From an uncultured Ruminococcus sp. (GTDB lineage Bacteria > Bacillota > Clostridia > Oscillospirales > Acutalibacteraceae), in contig CACWKD010000015.1 of NCBI GenBank assembly GCA_902761345.1, positions 1 to 48,412 of the forward strand: a stretch of DNA of 48,412 nt. Direction: 5' to 3'. The translations under genes and the position numbers were made by a program. The notes under the pieces were generated by a model, which was not told the DNA's origin, searched no databases, and saw nothing but the letters and a program-made list of their open reading frames with translations. Shown here one piece after another: positions 47,056 to 48,412 of this stretch; position 1 is the stretch's first letter, and each line of letters starts with the position of its first letter.

Positions 47056-47628
47056 TTATGACTTACGAGAAACGTAGCTACCGTCACGCGTGTCAACTTC
47101 GATTAAGTCACCCTCGTTGATGAAGAGAGGCACACGAATCTCTACACCCGTTTCTAGCGTAGCTGGCTTCGTGGCGTTGGTAGCTGTATCGCCCTTCAAT
47201 CCAGGTTCAGTGTAAGTCACCTTCAGCACAATTTTAACAGGAGCTTCAGCCGTCAAGATAGCACCCGTCTGGTCGTCGATTGAAGCCATCACCATTGTTT
47301 CGCCTTCCTTTAGGAAGTCGCCACCAGTGATCAGATCCTTGTTGATGTTAATCTGCTCGTAAGTCTCAGTGTTCATGAACACCATGTCCTCACCCTCCTT
47401 ATAAAGGTACTGGAACTGTTGGTGCGAAACCGTCACATCGTCCAACTTAGCCGAAACAATCCATGTACGTTCCAATACACGTCCATCCTCCACGTTGCGG
47501 AGTTTGGTAATCATCACTGTGTTACCCTTACCAGGTTTCTTGTGAAGGAAGTCAATCACTACCCAAATTTTGCCGTCATCGAGGCGGAGGCAAACGCCTT
47601 TCTTGATATCACCTGCTAAAATAGCCAT
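47056..47628 (-). CDS. efp: Translation elongation factor P
   Basis: A 190-residue tRNA-shaped protein that helps ribosomes form Pro-Pro bonds. The N-terminal KOW-like domain carries the loop HKKPGKGNTVM with the modifiable lysine position. Two OB-type domains follow, ending in the family signature region GVEIRVPLFINEGDLIEVDTRDGSYVSR (key IxVPxFIxxGDxIxVDTxxGxYxxR). Length is normal. It has its own Bacteroidota promoter and is divergent from rpmH. Confidence 0.96.
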   Translation of the reverse strand: MAILAGDIKKGVCLRLDDGKIWVVIDFLHKKPGKGNTVMITKLRNVEDGRVLERTWIVSAKLDDVTVSHQQFQYLYKEGEDMVFMNTETYEQININKDLITGGDFLKEGETMVMASIDDQTGAILTAEAPVKIVLKVTYTEPGLKGDTATNATKPATLETGVEIRVPLFINEGDLIEVDTRDGSYVSRKS

Positions 47629-47717
47629 AATTCAAAAATTCAGTTTTACTAATTTACGATTTATTTTAATAATTCACTGTTCACTACATTTGCGAGCATG
47701 TTGCCCTAAATCGAGTA

Positions 47718-47748
47718 CAAAATTAGGACTTTTTCATAAAATAGCAAA
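47718..47748 (-). promoter_or_regulatory. Bacteroidota-type promoter of efp
   Basis: TTTG (47745-47748), exactly 19 bases, then TAATTTTG (47718-47725): a full match to the Bacteroidota consensus TTTG-N19-TAnnTTTG. Confidence 0.8.
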
Positions 47749-47774
47749 AAAAGTAAGCAAAAAACCGCTAATTT

Positions 47775-47806
47775 TTTGGTCGATTTATTTAAAATCACTA
47801 ATTTTG
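47775..47806 (+). promoter_or_regulatory. Bacteroidota-type promoter of rpmH
   Basis: TTTG (47775-47778), 20 bases, then TAATTTTG (47799-47806), about 79 bases before the rpmH start. It faces the efp promoter. Confidence 0.75.
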
Positions 47807-47884
47807 CACGCTGTTTGTGCAATGAAACAAACGAAATACAAAAAAACGGCAGATACAATAATAAAAAATTAAAAAGATAAAGCA

Positions 47885-48043
47885 ATGAAAAGAACATTCC
47901 AACCACACAATCGTAAGAGAATCAACAAGCACGGTTTCCGTCAGCGTATGACTACTAAGAACGGTCGTCGTGTATTGTCAATGCGTCGTAAGAAAGGACG
48001 TAAGTCTCTTACCGTATCATGCGAATTCCACGGTAAGAAGTAA
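47885..48043 (+). CDS. rpmH: Ribosomal protein L34
   Basis: A 52-residue, very basic protein of the large ribosomal subunit. It begins [19 protein letters not shown] and contains [20 protein letters not shown], both diagnostic of L34. The start is fixed by the conserved N-terminus. It has its own promoter and terminator and is the only supported plus-strand gene in the window. Confidence 0.96.
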   Translation: MKRTFQPHNRKRINKHGFRQRMTTKNGRRVLSMRRKKGRKSLTVSCEFHGKK

Positions 48044-48065
48044 TACCGAATCGCTGAAACCACAG

Positions 48066-48094
48066 AGGATGAGCCAAAAGCCCATCCTTTTTTT
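48066..48094 (+). terminator. Terminator of rpmH
   Basis: AGGATGAGC and GCCCATCCT pair (one A-C mismatch) around a short A-rich loop, followed by TTTTTTT. Confidence 0.8.
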
Positions 48095-48213
48095 GTTTTA
48101 GGTTTGACCTATCGTTCTTCCGTGAGCCATTAACCCTGAACCGTTCTTCTGTTTCTTATAAAGGAAATCCGAAATCTCTCCTTTTTCTCTTTCACATTCC
48201 TACTGTTCTACAG

Positions 48214-48412
48214 CTAGTGCAAGTTTGTGCTGATATGGGAGGATTTCAGCTCGAAAACCAAATATGAGCTATATTCTTTTAGCAAGCCGTTAGCCAACCA
48301 AAAATCAAATTGCTGAAGGGGAAGGCGCATTCTGTCAGGTAATTTATGCACAGGCAGCATCATGATGCCATAATGTCTCCGAAGCTGGAATTTGTTTCCA
48401 ATCATTTCAACT
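48214..48412 (-). CDS. Unrecognised open frame at the right edge, partial
   Basis: The frame is open from the window edge to a stop at 48214, with an ATG at 48405 that need not be the real start. It encodes at least 63 residues, mildly basic and hydrophobic, with no motif I recognise. It may be the C-terminal end of a gene or chance. The stretch 48099-48213 before it shows nothing I can name. Confidence 0.2.
   Translation of the reverse strand, partial: VEMIGNKFQLRRHYGIMMLPVHKLPDRMRLPLQQFDFWLANGLLKEYSSYLVFELKSSHISTNLH

Noticed and set aside
1-48412. tRNA or rRNA genes and insertion sequences
   Set aside because: I saw no cloverleaf-like sequences with CCA ends, no rRNA segments and no transposase frames anywhere in the window.

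Overview
The window is almost certainly a metagenome-type contig made of two unrelated pieces. Positions 1 to about 46,600 come from a Gram-positive Clostridia genome, most like a gut Ruminococcus. The signs are sortase-anchored surface proteins, a class C sortase, the DapL lysine route, an ANTAR antiterminator, consensus sigma-A promoters and AGGAGG-type ribosome sites, with every gene on the minus strand. Positions from about 46,600 to 48,412 come from a Bacteroidota genome, probably Prevotella-like. They carry the start of a GH3 beta-glucosidase, efp and rpmH, and two TTTG/TAnnTTTG promoters. The pieces meet inside a 12-base stretch that makes sense in both reading frames, so the join looks like an assembly artefact.

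Surface and adhesion region (1-30,034), in transcription order from right to left. First comes a 2,031-residue wall-anchored adhesin with a subtilisin-like domain, BspA-type repeats, a thioester domain, Cna-B/pilin-type domains and a Thr/Glu/Ser stalk. Next is a Cthe_2159-type beta-helix lipoprotein, then an OmpR/PhoB-type response regulator and its histidine kinase. After that lies a five-gene pilus operon: a small coiled-coil protein, a type I signal peptidase, a 3,397-residue LPETG adhesin, a backbone pilin and a class C sortase. Last is a large secreted beta-helix/repeat protein, interrupted by a frameshift near its start and running off the left edge.

Nitrogen region (30,328-44,061). The genes glnA, an ANTAR regulator, pyrG, gltB, gltD, dapF and dapL are tightly packed (gaps from -8 to 53 bases) and probably form one operon that assimilates ammonium into glutamine, glutamate and meso-diaminopimelate. 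Upstream is a separately transcribed Amt ammonium transporter with a PII domain fused to its C-terminus. The glnA and amt leaders both carry small hairpins with A-N-N-G-N-N hexaloops overlapping intrinsic terminators. This points to antitermination by the ANTAR protein encoded directly after glnA.

Right side of the Clostridia part (44,193-46,607): a MscS-type channel preceded by a long MORN-repeat protein, which is cut off by the contig join.

Strongest leads: the ANTAR attenuator circuit (the amt leader appears to hold two attenuators in series), the protease-plus-thioester adhesin, the intercistronic hairpins on both sides of the pilin gene, and the four exactly 11-base-spaced repeats in front of the beta-helix lipoprotein gene. 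All calls come from reading the sequence; no database search was run.
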